Assembly (NCBI GenBank): GCA_900542165.1
Contig: UQMM01000006.1
Span: forward strand, 22,396-86,395
Direction: 5' to 3'
DNA from: an uncultured Collinsella sp.
GTDB taxonomy: Bacteria; Actinomycetota; Coriobacteriia; Coriobacteriales; Coriobacteriaceae
DNA length: 64,000 nt
The notes under the pieces are model-generated. The model was not told where the DNA came from. It did not search any database and saw only the letters and a list, made by a program, of their open reading frames with translations. The position numbers were made by a program, and so were the translations under genes. Of this stretch, positions 51,001-58,985 are shown in pieces. Position 1 is the first letter of the stretch. Each line of letters begins with the position of its first letter.

Positions 51001-51539
51001 AGGCCGCCAACGAAGCCGTCGTCGATGCGAACTTCGAGATCGTCAAGGCCAAGGCCGAGCTTGCCAGCGATGAGGCACTCAAGGCCGATCTTGAGGCTGT
51101 CGACCATAAGGCATCCCTTGCCGCGGGCACGACGGGCAACGAGAAGCTGGTTAAGCTGAACGCTGCCTACGCTCGCTATAAGGCTGCCGTCGATGCCGCC
51201 GCTGGTCTCAAGGCTGCTCTGAGCGATGCCGATGCCAAGCTGTCCGATGCCAACGACGCCTATGCCGCCGCGCTTGCCGAGCTTGGCGATGCCAAGGATG
51301 CCCTGGCTGCCGCGCAGGCCGAGTACGACAAGTATCATCCCAAGGCTGAGCCGCAGGCCAAGCCTCAGGTTGCACAGGCTGCTGCAAAGGCTCCTGTCGC
51401 CAAGAAGAAGGCCACGTCGGCCGCGCTCGCCCAGACTGGCGATGACTCCGCTCTTGCGGGCGAGGTGTTCGTCATCGGCGGTATCACCCTCGTGGCCGCT
51501 GGTGTGACGCTGAGCGATCGTCGTCGCAAGCAGATGTAG
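48087..51539 (+). CDS. Large wall-anchored coiled-coil protein with a CAP domain
   Basis: An 1150-residue surface protein. The export signal is long, with hydrophobic core AVATVLTAGLIAQPLM and cleavage probably after AIAA (residue 48). Two very Ala/Lys/Glu/Gln-rich coiled-coil regions (about 75-475 and 690-1095) flank a CAP/SCP domain (about 515-680) showing WGHSDCYYDNGENLAGG and HECGHYLNIID. The C-terminus has the sorting signal LAQTG (residue 1114), a hydrophobic helix and RRRKQM, fitting an LAxTG sortase. Function may be adhesion or peptidoglycan spacing. A G9 run sits at codons 58-61. AAAGGGAG precedes the ATG. Confidence 0.9.
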   Translation: MANYSPQHFEPRAKAVNVKGVANRAVATVLTAGLIAQPLMSPLAAIAAPSTDNGDSVQGGGSSVENTVAAGNQAVVKTAAQLAEESAKQLKDAQAAYDAAQKKADAAGQSQKQAQQQKNQASQAVSDNEIEQNAAEVAALQEKIDELKAAVEKTEQQQKKLGDLNDQLEQANKSVEDKTQALKDAKAKQDEAKKALDDAQAKLEAMGMDEYEAAKKAVEDAQAKLDDANKAVTAAQANLDQAKAAEASAQQEKQNIEAALTTAQAKKQETAAAPAAATTARDNAQQKFNQAQAALDAAVSGTGVDLSALEAAQIAAAGELKTAQAELNAATDADATAQTNLQAAQAAVAAAQEKANAANAAVASAQSAYDAANKEYNAAASKRDAAKAAYEQAQQTEADKKAEYDRLVEIRQQKSNEFDQARAEVTDAHNAYDAANAEVEKLNQQIADLKSNMTVDQNVISQGVLGFMNYIIGGSQFTATQKKNAQEAVSMLTGAADKAEWYDQYVDQDMSRDTNPLSLEQMRNALTYLDTQNNLRKANGQSALSVSLRMTAAAALNASYSSNIWGHSDCYYDNGENLAGGGGAYTGGETEDTLGWPYTGLYTQEKEAFDKYVEKNSDLGNHRYDSSYIWRHYKSIFHECGHYLNIIDAGTKAIGIATGSGKNTDSEVTIFDYSSFDSEADFTVSEFKKLLNDYIDSAYNAGGTQEQKEQLKQLQNKLAEAQKNFGTAGTAYSDALDKQESARDAYTAADTNVNTAKGEYEKAKSGTAAAKTAYDAAKDALGGIDIEPLKQNLDAAKSEAATAQAALDKANATLADSKTKAAEAAARKAKARSARDAAKAKSEQANEAYDNATASVKDLAAKRDAAQADLANKQGSLDEAKKADDAAQAGEDKAQAADVQAATALSDAKQAVAAKKQALSDAQAKAKAAEGELATANKAFERFAGAQKAVDDAKAAYDAAVAGVADAQKQLEAANEAVVDANFEIVKAKAELASDEALKADLEAVDHKASLAAGTTGNEKLVKLNAAYARYKAAVDAAAGLKAALSDADAKLSDANDAYAAALAELGDAKDALAAAQAEYDKYHPKAEPQAKPQVAQAAAKAPVAKKKATSAALAQTGDDSALAGEVFVIGGITLVAAGVTLSDRRRKQM
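48260..48268 (+). other. G9 homopolymer at the start of the surface-protein gene
   Basis: Nine consecutive Gs cover codons 58-61 (Gln-Gly-Gly-Gly), just after the predicted signal-peptide cleavage site. A change of one base would stop the protein soon after export, so slipped-strand switching could turn it on and off. Confidence 0.6.
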
Positions 51540-51606
51540 CGTTTCGAGCGTAGATTCTGCAACGAACTTCGGTTCATAGCAGGAACGCTTCGATAGCTTA
51601 ACCGAT

Positions 51607-51650
51607 AAGGCCGGCGCGCTGTTAAACGCAGCGCGCCGGCCTTTCTTTGT
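51607..51650 (+). terminator. Terminator of the surface-protein gene
   Basis: Perfect 14-bp GC-rich arms (51607-51620 with 51630-51643) around a 9-base loop, then TCTTTGTTT. Confidence 0.92.
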
Positions 51651-51660
51651 TTCGATATCA

Positions 51661-51700
51661 AAAAGCCCGGTCAGCAGCCGTGAAAGCTACCGGCCGGGCA
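51661..51700 (-). terminator. Terminator of the OPT transporter gene
   Basis: On the minus strand GCCCGG (51695-51700) and its partner (51666-51671), with inner complementary bases, are followed by CTTTTTGAT. It faces the terminator of the convergent surface-protein gene. Confidence 0.75.
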
Positions 51701-51740
51701 AGCCGTAGGCAATATGGTTGCTGTCGAGCAGCTGCTCAGC

Positions 51741-53444
51741 TTAGCCCAGCAGGCTTAAGCCAACAGAGACAAACGCCAGGATAACGCCGACAATAGACTC
51801 GCCACCGAGCAGGCCGCTGGCGACAACCAGGCCCTGCTCCTGGAAGGCGGCGTCCTTGGCGGCCTTTTCCTCGTCCGAAAGACCGGCCTCGGCGTCGCGG
51901 TGAGCGGCCCACTTGTCGTAGGCGAGCTTAACGCAGGAGCCCAGGAAAGCCGTGAGCGACATGTAGAACGGCAGGTACACGCCCAGGCCGATCATCATGG
52001 CCGGAATGCCGAGCCAGTACATGACGATGCCGGCGATAAAGCCGCCCGCAAACCACGGCACGCTCGGGATGCCCGAGACCATGGTGGCGACCACACTTGC
52101 CTGCGCGGCCACAAAGCTCTTGTCGGGTCCAAAGGCGTCCGGACCATAGGCGGTTACGAGCGCGACCATGACGGCGGCAGCGACCAGGGCGCCCACGATG
52201 CCGCCGATGGCCTGGCCGACCCACTGTGCACGCGGGTTGGTGCCCAGCACGGCGCCGGCCTTAAAGTCGTTCATGACGTCGCCCGCAAGGCCGCACGCTA
52301 CGGCCACGATGCCGGCGATAAAGAACAGTTTAACCTGCGCGAGCTGCGCGAAGGCAGCCACGATGAGCATAACGATGAGGCCAAAGATCTCCATGGGGTC
52401 GATGCCCGTCTGGCCGCAGCTCTGTGCGCTCATGATGGTGGTGACAAAGGTGAACAGCGTCACGATGACGGCCGGGACGGGACCAAGGTCGAGCGCGATG
52501 GCGACGATCACGGCGATGGCGGCAGCGCCCAGGCCGATGATGCCGGCGTCGAGTTTAAGGGAGCCCGAGATGAGCGACTGCTCGTCGGTGTCGGTGGAGC
52601 TGTCGGCGGCAAGACCGCGGACGATACCGGCGACCTGCGGCAGGATGTCCTTGAGGACGACGGCGACGCCAAAGCCCATCATGAGGCCCATGCCCAGGGA
52701 CTTGACGATGCCCTGCGCAGTCACAACGTCAAACAGACCGGCAGCGGTGCCGCCGACAATGATGCCAAAGTTGCCCAGCAGCGCGCCGGCAAACCAGAAA
52801 GCGACCGGGGCGAAGCCCACGAGGAAGCCGACGGAGAGCAGCATGGGCGAGTTGTAGATGGCAAAGGTCACGCCGGGGATGTTGAGCGTGCACAGCATGC
52901 TGGGCACCACGCCCAGGGCGTCGCGCAGCACGCTATAGATGCCTGCGATGGCCATGGAACCAAAGAGCTGCTTGCCGGTTTTGCCGCCAGCCTCGGTGGC
53001 GCGCAGGGTCTGAGCTGCGGCGTTGCCGGTGGGGAACTCAAGCGCGGCGTCCACGATAAAGTGACGGTGGATGAGTGCGGTGGCCAGCAGGCCCAGGATG
53101 GTGCCGGCGAGTGCCACGATAAACATGTCGAGCCAGCTGATCTGGTCGGCATAGCCCAGCATCCAGGCGCCTGGGATGGTAAACGCCAGACCGCCGGCGA
53201 CCATGGCGCCCGCGGACATGATGGTGTGGGTGACGTTTGCCTCGTTGAGGCTGGCGTTGCCCATGAGCTTAAGGAAGAACAGCGAGATGACGGCAGCGAA
53301 GACGATCGGCCAGGGGAGTGCGCCCATCTTGAGGGCGGTGTAGGCCGAGCTTGCCGTGATGATCACGCAGCCAAGGACGCCGATGACGACGCCGCGCAGC
53401 GTGAGTTGCCCGCGCATCGAAGCGCGGTTCGAGGGATTGCTCAT
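51741..53444 (-). CDS. OPT-family oligopeptide transporter
   Basis: A 567-residue membrane protein with about 15 hydrophobic segments (PF03169). Typical pieces are QLTLRGVVIGVLGCVIITASSAYTALKMGALPWPIVFAA at the N-terminus, NEANVTHTIMSAGAMVAGGLAFTIPGAW near 68, and FPTGNAAAQTLRA near 133. It is shorter than many bacterial OPT proteins (about 650) but complete at both ends. Bacterial OPT members import peptides or metal-ligand complexes. There is no partner gene; it diverges from coaX. Confidence 0.92.
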   Translation of the reverse strand: MSNPSNRASMRGQLTLRGVVIGVLGCVIITASSAYTALKMGALPWPIVFAAVISLFFLKLMGNASLNEANVTHTIMSAGAMVAGGLAFTIPGAWMLGYADQISWLDMFIVALAGTILGLLATALIHRHFIVDAALEFPTGNAAAQTLRATEAGGKTGKQLFGSMAIAGIYSVLRDALGVVPSMLCTLNIPGVTFAIYNSPMLLSVGFLVGFAPVAFWFAGALLGNFGIIVGGTAAGLFDVVTAQGIVKSLGMGLMMGFGVAVVLKDILPQVAGIVRGLAADSSTDTDEQSLISGSLKLDAGIIGLGAAAIAVIVAIALDLGPVPAVIVTLFTFVTTIMSAQSCGQTGIDPMEIFGLIVMLIVAAFAQLAQVKLFFIAGIVAVACGLAGDVMNDFKAGAVLGTNPRAQWVGQAIGGIVGALVAAAVMVALVTAYGPDAFGPDKSFVAAQASVVATMVSGIPSVPWFAGGFIAGIVMYWLGIPAMMIGLGVYLPFYMSLTAFLGSCVKLAYDKWAAHRDAEAGLSDEEKAAKDAAFQEQGLVVASGLLGGESIVGVILAFVSVGLSLLG

Positions 53445-53636
53445 ATAGAACTCCTTTGCGTATATCCGCTTCCCCCGGGAGCGCCGCTACGGATACGGCG
53501 CGGGAAGTCGGGTTACCAAGGGCCGCCGCGTGAGCTCGCGCACGACCGCGCACCAGTATAGCCGCAAGCTAGTCATTTTGGGATGACTGGTTTAGGTAGG
53601 CGATATACTGCTGGGCAGACGAAAGGAGCGCCGACG

Positions 53637-54488
53637 ATGCTTAATGGGTGCGCATATATATTGACGGTCGACGTGGGCAATACGTTCATTCGCTTTGGCC
53701 TGTTTGCCGAGGATTCGGCCGCGGCGCAGGAATGTCCGCTTGCGACGTGCGAGATCACCACGCCGTCGAGCATCACAGCAGACGAGGCGCGCATGCGTCT
53801 CGCTCAAGTCATGGCCGCGCTGGCGGCCGATGCGGGCATGCCCGGCGCGCTCGTGCCCACGGCGGCCGTGCTGAGCTGCGTGGTGCCGGCACTCGAGCGC
53901 CCGTGGAAGGCGGCTCTTTCCCGTACCTGCACGGGGCGCGTGCTTACGGTGGGGCCGGGCCTCAAGACCGGCATGCCCGTACACTACGACGACCCGGCCG
54001 AGATCGGCCCCGACCGCATCGCCGACGCTGTGGCGGCACGCGCCGTCTACGGCTCGCCGTGCATCGTGATCGACCTGGGCACTACGACCAATATTGAGGT
54101 CATCGATGCGCGCGGTACCTTTGTCGGCGGCGTTATCGCGCCGGGGCTGGCGCTCGGCGCCCGCTCGCTCTCGGCCGCTGCGGCGCGCCTACCCCAGGTT
54201 GAGCCCTCGGCACCGACGCATGTGATCGGCCGTAACACGCGCGAGGCGATGCGCTCGGGCGTGGTCTTGGGCGAGGTGGCCCGCATCGACGGTATGCTCG
54301 ACATGGTGCTCGCCGAGATGCGCGCGACCAAGGCCGCGGGGGAGGGCAGCGTGCCCATCGTCATTACCGGCGACGATGCCGAGGCACTCGCGTCGCTGGT
54401 CGGTCACAGTCTGACGGTCGACGACGCGCTGACGTTGCGGGGACTGGCCGAGCTCTACCGCATCAACCAAAAGCCCCGCCGCGTGTAA
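53637..54488 (+). CDS. coaX: Type III pantothenate kinase
   Basis: First step of coenzyme A synthesis. This 283-residue ASKHA enzyme shows the P-loop-like LTVDVGNTFIRFGLF (near 9), the pantothenate site GPDRIADAVAA (near 124), IDLGTTTNIEVID (near 145) and GGVIAPGLALGARSLSAAAARLP (near 164). It is insensitive to CoA feedback as a family. The start at 53637 follows GAAAGGAGCGCCGACG; the 18 open codons upstream are not supported. The deaminase gene follows after about 85 bp and may share its transcript. Confidence 0.93.
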   Translation: MLNGCAYILTVDVGNTFIRFGLFAEDSAAAQECPLATCEITTPSSITADEARMRLAQVMAALAADAGMPGALVPTAAVLSCVVPALERPWKAALSRTCTGRVLTVGPGLKTGMPVHYDDPAEIGPDRIADAVAARAVYGSPCIVIDLGTTTNIEVIDARGTFVGGVIAPGLALGARSLSAAAARLPQVEPSAPTHVIGRNTREAMRSGVVLGEVARIDGMLDMVLAEMRATKAAGEGSVPIVITGDDAEALASLVGHSLTVDDALTLRGLAELYRINQKPRRV

Positions 54489-54572
54489 AAGTGAGGGCGC
54501 CGGTGGGACAAACGCCTCCACCTTTCACCTGCTACAATGGGTCAAACTATTGCGATTACGGAGGTGTCTGCC

Positions 54573-55097
54573 ATGTCGGACGATCTTCATCAAACCGCGT
54601 CGGGCAAGCGCCGCGACGTTATTAGCTGGGATGAGTTCTTTATGAGCGTGGCCATCGCCGCGCAGCGCCGCAGCAAGGACCCCAACACGCAGGTGGGCGC
54701 GTGCATCGCCAACACCAACCACCGCATCCTTTCGGTGGGCTACAACGGTACGCCCTCGGCGCTCAACGACGACTTTTTCCCGTGGGGTACGAGCGACGAC
54801 CCGCTGCAGGACAAGCACAACTATGTGGTCCATGCCGAGGCGAACGCCGTGCTCAATTACCGTGGTTCGCTCAAGGACCTTGAGGGTTCCACGGTCTACG
54901 TCACGCTGTTCCCGTGCCACGACTGCGCCAAGATTTTGGCGCAGGTGGGTGTGGGCGAGGTCGTCTACCTGGACAACAAGTACGCCGACACTGATGATGG
55001 ACGCATCAGCCGCCGCATCCTCGACTCCTGTGGCATCAGCTACCGCCAGGTTATCGTCGATGTTCACATCGGCACCGGGGAACAAACTCAGCAGTAG
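54573..55097 (+). CDS. dCMP deaminase (ComEB-like)
   Basis: A 174-residue zinc deaminase converting dCMP to dUMP for thymidylate synthesis. The zinc site is VVHAEANAVLNY (His and catalytic Glu near 84) and TLFPCHDCAKIL (PCxxC near 111). The N-terminal RRSKDPNTQVGACIAN and VGYNGTP match the deoxycytidylate deaminase family. A GGAGGTGTCTGCC site precedes the ATG at 54573; an earlier ATG 12 codons upstream lacks one. Confidence 0.92.
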   Translation: MSDDLHQTASGKRRDVISWDEFFMSVAIAAQRRSKDPNTQVGACIANTNHRILSVGYNGTPSALNDDFFPWGTSDDPLQDKHNYVVHAEANAVLNYRGSLKDLEGSTVYVTLFPCHDCAKILAQVGVGEVVYLDNKYADTDDGRISRRILDSCGISYRQVIVDVHIGTGEQTQQ

Positions 55098-55273
55098 CGG
55101 CAGCGTGTGCTAGCGCCGGGCGTCGGCAAAAGCAGCTAAAAAAGCCCCGTCCCAAATTGACTGCTCGTGAAAGTCGTGTCCGCGCGCATGGACGGCTCGT
55201 GAGCGGGTACATGGCTGTAGTAACATAGCTCTGTCCGCGGGCGCGCCCGCGTTATTGTGAGAAAGGAGCCCCT

Positions 55274-55552
55274 GTGGCTGTTAACGAAGAGCTGCTTAAG
55301 AAGGTTCTTGAGGAGATCCGCCCCAACCTGCAGGCTGACGGCGGCGATATGGAGTATGTGGGCGTCGACGACGAGGGCGTCGTCCAGCTTGAGCTTCAGG
55401 GTGCCTGCGCCGGCTGCCCTATGAGCGCACTGACCCTGTCCATGGGTATCGAGCGTATCCTCAAGGAGCACGTACCCGGCGTTACCCGTGTCGAGCAGGT
55501 CAATGCCTCCGGCGAGACCGAGGACCTGTACGACGAGTATGCGCCGTTCTAA
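55274..55552 (+). CDS. NifU C-terminal domain (Nfu) iron-sulfur carrier
   Basis: A 92-residue scaffold or carrier protein for [4Fe-4S] clusters. The NifU-C domain spans the whole protein: RPNLQADGGDMEYVGV near 16 and GACAGCPMSALTLS (CxxC near 45), the cluster ligands at the dimer interface. A GTG start follows AAAGGAGCCCCT. It stands alone, with a hairpin terminator after it; in an anaerobe with many iron-sulfur enzymes it likely serves as a general carrier. Confidence 0.92.
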   Translation: MAVNEELLKKVLEEIRPNLQADGGDMEYVGVDDEGVVQLELQGACAGCPMSALTLSMGIERILKEHVPGVTRVEQVNASGETEDLYDEYAPF

Positions 55553-55601
55553 GATGCGAAAGCTGCGGGCGATGTGCTCCGCATAGACGTCACGCCCAAA
55601 T

Positions 55602-55640
55602 ATGCGGCTGCGAGCGCAAGGCCCGCGGCCGCATTTGTAT
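55602..55640 (+). terminator. Hairpin after the Nfu gene
   Basis: ATGCGGC (55602-55608) pairs with GCCGCAT (55628-55634), with further inner GC pairs, followed by TTGTATG. It ends about 22 bp before the lgt start. Confidence 0.6.
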
Positions 55641-55661
55641 GTAGGGAGCAAGGGGACCGAT

Positions 55662-56483
55662 ATGCTCAACGACCTCTACCATATGCTTGATCCCGTCGCG
55701 ATTTCGGCGGGGCCCATCACCATCTACTGGTACGGCTTGGCCTACGTGGTCGGCGCTCTGCTCACGGCGGTCGTCATGTATCGCACGCAGCGTCGCTGGG
55801 GTTTCGACATTACGGTCGACGACCTGACGAGCGTCGTGGTCGGTGTGGTCTTTGGCCTTATCATTGGCGCCCGCCTGTTCTACGTCATCTTTTACGGTGA
55901 TGGCTACTACTGGGCGCATCCGCTCGAGATCTTCGCCACCAACGAAGGCGGCATGAGTTTCCACGGCGGCCTGGTGGGCGGCATCATCGGTGGCGTGCTC
56001 GTGTGCCGTATGTACAAGCTCGATGCCTGGACTATCGCCGACCTTGCCGTTATCGGTGCTCCGCTGGCCCTGTGCCTGGGGCGCTGCGCCAACTTTGTCA
56101 ACGGCGAGCTGTGGGGCAAGCCGACCGATTTGCCCTGGGGCGTGATCTTCGGCGGCGCCGCGGGCGATATGCCGCGCCATCCCTCCCAGCTCTACGAGGC
56201 ATTCCTAGAGGGCATTGTGCTCTTTTGCATCTTGCAGGTGCTCAGCCGCAAAAAACCGCTGCTGCCCCAGGGCACGTTTATGGGCGTGTTTGTGATGGGT
56301 TACGGCATCGTCCGCTTCCTCATTGAGTTTGTGCGCGTGCCCGATGCCCAGCTGGGCTATCTGCTGGGCGGCGTCATCACCATGGGTCAGCTGCTGAGCC
56401 TGCCGCTCGTAATCGCAGGACTGGCGCTCATCATCTTCGCCCGACACCGCAATCGCCCCCAGCGCATCTACCTCGACGCCTAG
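55662..56483 (+). CDS. lgt: Prolipoprotein diacylglyceryl transferase
   Basis: A 273-residue membrane enzyme that adds diacylglycerol to the lipobox cysteine of prolipoproteins, for example the binding lipoprotein at 30241-31236. The family signature GRCANFVNGELWGKPTD (near 143) is complete, and SFHGGLVGG (near 98) holds the essential His. About seven helices are present. The start at 55662 is preceded by AAGGGGACCG; 20 upstream open codons cross the terminator. Confidence 0.94.
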   Translation: MLNDLYHMLDPVAISAGPITIYWYGLAYVVGALLTAVVMYRTQRRWGFDITVDDLTSVVVGVVFGLIIGARLFYVIFYGDGYYWAHPLEIFATNEGGMSFHGGLVGGIIGGVLVCRMYKLDAWTIADLAVIGAPLALCLGRCANFVNGELWGKPTDLPWGVIFGGAAGDMPRHPSQLYEAFLEGIVLFCILQVLSRKKPLLPQGTFMGVFVMGYGIVRFLIEFVRVPDAQLGYLLGGVITMGQLLSLPLVIAGLALIIFARHRNRPQRIYLDA

Positions 56484-56488
56484 CCACC

Positions 56489-56526
56489 ACATGTCACCAC
56501 AAGGGGGACAGGCACCTTTGTGGTGG
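56489..56526. repeat. GGGACAG-core palindrome (type R3)
   Basis: CACCACAAGG (56495-56504) pairs with CCTTTGTGGTG (56515-56525) around GGGACAGGCA. The core is the same as in R1 and R2, but the stem is a different sequence. It lies 10 bases after the lgt stop, and TTTT follows, so it can terminate lgt. Confidence 0.75.
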
Positions 56527-56552
56527 TTTTGCCGGGCAACGATGACAGAACC

Positions 56553-56610
56553 GTAACGTTTCCCCAGATAAAACCTGCCAAAATAAACCTGTCCCTTTTT
56601 GGCAGGTTTC
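56553..56610 (-). repeat. GGGACAG-core palindromic repeat (type R1), best-preserved copy
   Basis: Minus-strand copy with perfect CCTGCCAAAA/TTTTGGCAGG arms around the consensus core AGGGACAGGTTTA, then TTTATCTGGGGAAACGTTACGG. It lies just upstream of the DUF6020 gene and only 27 bases from the R3 palindrome. Confidence 0.85.
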
Positions 56611-56629
56611 TAGAAAGGCTATTCGGACT

Positions 56630-58813
56630 GTGAAGGATTCCGACCTCTCCGCAACGGCTGCGCGCGACGCCGCCCGCATCGTTTGGTTTAAGCGCTATCC
56701 CGCCAAACAGACGCTCATCGCATTTTTGCTCGCCCTGCTGGCGACCACGGCGTTTTCCATCGATCCCGCCCCGGTGTCGAGCAACGCGGTCCTGGCGATC
56801 GACCCCAAGGCGACGGGCACGCTCTACGTGTGCTACGAGGTACTTCTCTCGTTTGCCGGCCATACCGACGCAGTGATGCTGCTCGCGCTTGCCTGCTTGC
56901 TCACGCTGCCGTTTCGCTATGTGTTCTTTGGCCGCGGTGACGCTTGGCGCCCGTCGGTCGTGCTGCCATCGCTGTTCTTTGCCGTTTGCATGGTGTTCGG
57001 CCGTAGCTACGACCTTGCCGATTCGGCAGAGATTGTGCTGGGCGACAAGGCACGCGTTATCTGCGCCTGGATTGGCGGCGCGGGCTGGATGCTTCTGGCG
57101 ATTGTGGCCTTCTATCTGGCTTTTGAGTTTTTGGATTGGTTGAGCTCCCGCCGCATTCCGTTTTCGGAGACCCACTTTGGCCGCGTGTGGCGTGTTGCCC
57201 ACGCCGTGCTCTCGGTCCATCCCTTTGTCGGGCCGTTTCTTGTGCTCATGATTGCCTGGGCGCCCACGCTTATCGCCTCGCTGCCCGGCCTCTTTATGGG
57301 AGATACGGGCGCGCAGATCCGCCAATGGTTCAACTATCCCAACGGCACGAGCGACTACCTGCGTCTGCTCAATCCCAATGTGTTGCTCAACGGACATCAC
57401 CCCGTGGTGCACACGGCTATCATCGGTTCGTGCGTCCAGCTGGGGCTTTCACTGTTCAACAGCGCCAACGCAGGTCTTGCCATCTACACCTGCGCTCAGT
57501 TCGTCATTACGGCCGCCTGTATGGCCTATTCCATCTCGTCGCTGCGCAAGCTAGGCGTGAGCCTGCCGGTCCGCGGCGTGATCTTGCTGTTCTTTGTGTT
57601 TATGCCCATGTTCTCCAACTACGCGGCCCTGCTTACCAAAGATGTGCTGTTTGCCGACGCGTTTTTGGTGCTGTTGGTGCAGACCGTGAAGCTTGTGGCA
57701 TGCGGCCTGCCCCGTCGCGATGCCAATGCCGAGCGTGCGGGCGAACAGAGGCCCGTGCTCTTTGTGCGCCATGACTGGCTGCTGCTCGCTATGGGCGCCA
57801 TGGGTTCCACGTTTCTGCGCAACGGCGGCCTGGTGTTTCCCCTGGCGGCATGCGTAATCGCGGCGGCGTTTTGCGCATGGGACGCGCACGTGGCTCGTCG
57901 TGCAGCCAAGCAGGCTGGTGCTGCGCCTTCGGGCACCACCCCGCGTTTCCGCTGGGTGGGAGTTCTTGCGGTGCTTGCACTCTGCCTTGCCTCTAATATG
58001 TACTTCACCAAGGTCTTTATGCCGGCACATGACATCACGCCTGGTTCCAAGCGCGAAATCCTCTCGATTCCGTTCCAGCAGACGGCTCGTTTTGTCCAAA
58101 AGCACGACGGCCTCAACTCGGGCGTCAACCCCACGGTTAAGGAGGACGGCACCATCGTGGAGGCTCCTTGCGACGGCTTGGTGACCGACGAAGAGCGTGC
58201 CGTGATCGACCGTGTGCTCAAGTACGAGAATCTGGGCCGCCGTTACAACCCGGATAAGTCGGACGCCGTCAAAAATTGCTTTAACGAGTACGCCTCGCAG
58301 GAGGACATCAAGGCCTATTTTGAGGTGTGGGCCCAGATGTTCAAAAAGGATCCCGAGTGCTATATCTCGGCGCTCATCAATAACTACTACGGCTACTTTT
58401 ATCCGAGTGCCCGCGATGCGTGGGTCTACAGCACGGCGCGCAGTGCCGAGATCATGGCGAAGCCCGATAACCTCAAGTACTTTGACTTCCATCCGGTCGA
58501 CAGCAAAGCCGTGCGCTGGTGCGACCACCTGATTAACCTGTACCGCGTGGCGGTGCAGCGCATTCCGTTTATCTCGCTCACCATGAGCTCGGCCACCTAC
58601 GTGTGGATCATGATCGTCGTGGTGGTCTACCTGTTGCGCCGCCATTCGTGGCGCGCGCTGGCCATCTGGATACCGCTGCTGGGTGTGCTCGTTGTGTGCC
58701 TGATTGGTCCATGTAATGGGTCGACCTACATGCGCTACCTGTACCCGGTCATTGCATGCATGCCTTTCGCCATCGGCGCCACGATCACCCGCAGCGACCT
58801 CCTCTGGACCTAA
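56630..58813 (+). CDS. DUF6020-family polytopic membrane protein
   Basis: A 727-residue protein with about 12 hydrophobic helices and a roughly 160-residue extracytoplasmic domain (about 470-630) before the last helices. Features such as GDTGAQIRQWFNYPNGTSDYL, LLNGHHPVVHTAIIG, LTKDVLFADAF and FLRNGGLVFPL are those of the DUF6020 family, which looks like GT-C glycosyltransferases; a glycosyl-transfer role is therefore inferred, not shown. A GTG start lies 12 bases after GAAAGG. It stands alone between repeats and yebC. Confidence 0.82.
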   Translation: MKDSDLSATAARDAARIVWFKRYPAKQTLIAFLLALLATTAFSIDPAPVSSNAVLAIDPKATGTLYVCYEVLLSFAGHTDAVMLLALACLLTLPFRYVFFGRGDAWRPSVVLPSLFFAVCMVFGRSYDLADSAEIVLGDKARVICAWIGGAGWMLLAIVAFYLAFEFLDWLSSRRIPFSETHFGRVWRVAHAVLSVHPFVGPFLVLMIAWAPTLIASLPGLFMGDTGAQIRQWFNYPNGTSDYLRLLNPNVLLNGHHPVVHTAIIGSCVQLGLSLFNSANAGLAIYTCAQFVITAACMAYSISSLRKLGVSLPVRGVILLFFVFMPMFSNYAALLTKDVLFADAFLVLLVQTVKLVACGLPRRDANAERAGEQRPVLFVRHDWLLLAMGAMGSTFLRNGGLVFPLAACVIAAAFCAWDAHVARRAAKQAGAAPSGTTPRFRWVGVLAVLALCLASNMYFTKVFMPAHDITPGSKREILSIPFQQTARFVQKHDGLNSGVNPTVKEDGTIVEAPCDGLVTDEERAVIDRVLKYENLGRRYNPDKSDAVKNCFNEYASQEDIKAYFEVWAQMFKKDPECYISALINNYYGYFYPSARDAWVYSTARSAEIMAKPDNLKYFDFHPVDSKAVRWCDHLINLYRVAVQRIPFISLTMSSATYVWIMIVVVVYLLRRHSWRALAIWIPLLGVLVVCLIGPCNGSTYMRYLYPVIACMPFAIGATITRSDLLWT

Positions 58814-58985
58814 CCAAAGATTAGCGCATTGGGGTCAGGCTGCTTTGTGCCAAGGGGCTGCATCATCACGACGCCTTCATTTTTTTGTTTATCTCACAGG
58901 CCAGTAGGTATATCATTTATAGCGTTTGTTTATATTGCCCGAGCATTCGCGCTGGGCTTTAGGTCGAAACCGATAGGAGACACGT

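Noticed and set aside
49767..51338. 523-codon minus-strand frame opposite the surface protein
   Set aside because: Shadow of the Ala/Lys-rich coiled-coil codons; Leu/Gly/Ser-rich and without motifs.
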